Assembly: GCA_009778915.1 (NCBI GenBank)
Contig: WRFH01000001.1
Location: 410,551-474,550, forward strand
Direction of reading: 5' to 3'
Length of the DNA stretch: 64,000 bases
Origin: Elusimicrobiota bacterium
GTDB lineage: Bacteria > Elusimicrobiota > Elusimicrobia > Elusimicrobiales > Elusimicrobiaceae
A model generated the notes under the pieces. It ran no database searches and was not told where the DNA came from. It saw nothing but the letters and a program-made list of their open reading frames with translations. Made by a program: the position numbers and the translations under genes. Positions within the stretch are counted from its first letter, which is position 1; the number at the start of each line of letters is the position of its first letter. This document shows, piece by piece, positions 63,739 through 64,000 of the stretch.

Positions 63739-64000
63739 ATGGATTCCGACCGAAGTTGTAGAAAATTACTTACCAAAATAATAAGCGCTGTCCTTATAAC
63801 CAGTCTGCTGCCTTATGACGCCGTCGCGCAGGTCTATTCGTCCGCCCAGGCAAAAAAATCAGAAACAAATCAGTCCTCAGTCTATAACCTACCGGATATT
63901 AACCTGGGCAGTTACGGATTAGGGGTGAAAGGAGAAGCGCCGGGGATAAGTCTCAAAGATGTAAAGATGGCGGTGAATGGAACAGTTGGCATAGGGCAGC
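63739..64000 (+). CDS. Secreted or surface protein, N-terminal fragment (continues beyond window)
   Basis: ATG 63739: MDSDRSCRKLLTKIISAVLITSLLPYDAVAQVYSSAQAKKSETNQSSVYNLPDINLGSYGLGVKGEAPGISLKDVKMAVNGTVGIGQ, open at window end. Confidence 0.6.
   Translation, partial: MDSDRSCRKLLTKIISAVLITSLLPYDAVAQVYSSAQAKKSETNQSSVYNLPDINLGSYGLGVKGEAPGISLKDVKMAVNGTVGIGQ

Overview
The window is a gene-dense bacterial chromosome segment with many terminators and one tRNA. Its gene content (Hcp, many FTLIELLVVVLIIGILAAIA pilins, Pmp-like autotransporters, DUF1646) suggests an anaerobic, possibly Elusimicrobia-like, host-associated bacterium; this taxonomic guess is inference. Main blocks, left to right: (i) 5' part of uvrA; (ii) an XRE/S24-like repressor divergent from a promoter-operator, a highly structured leader and two orphan ORFs; (iii) FadL-like porin and TPR protein; (iv) two Cys-rich secreted paralogs with a duplicated upstream region; (v) two secreted proteins carrying three copies of one unnamed domain; (vi) a MacA-MacB-TolC efflux operon; (vii) two tandem Pmp-like (GGAI/FxxN) autotransporters, one with an OmpA-like domain after its beta-barrel; (viii) hcp, ferredoxin and a divergent Crp/Fnr regulator; (ix) tRNA-Ser, DUF1646, ABC-F and typA; (x) a 16-kb type IV pilus/type II secretion-like operon (OmpA-like, GspL-like PilM-PilN fusion, PilO, PilP, secretin, ATPase, PilC and about ten pilin-like proteins in tandem); (xi) TM0106-like nuclease, transporters and ackA; (xii) folE-queE-queD; (xiii) an 806-aa prepilin-like protein with about 18 Cys-rich repeats, divergent from a 655-aa Cys-containing exoprotein; (xiv) SpoIID-like protein, a glycosyltransferase and a possible 37-aa cationic peptide gene. 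The strongest candidates for something undescribed are the repeat-bearing giant pilin and its divergent partner, the autotransporter with a post-barrel OmpA domain, the three-copy secreted domain, and the structured RNA downstream of the repressor operator. No database searches or folding programs were run.
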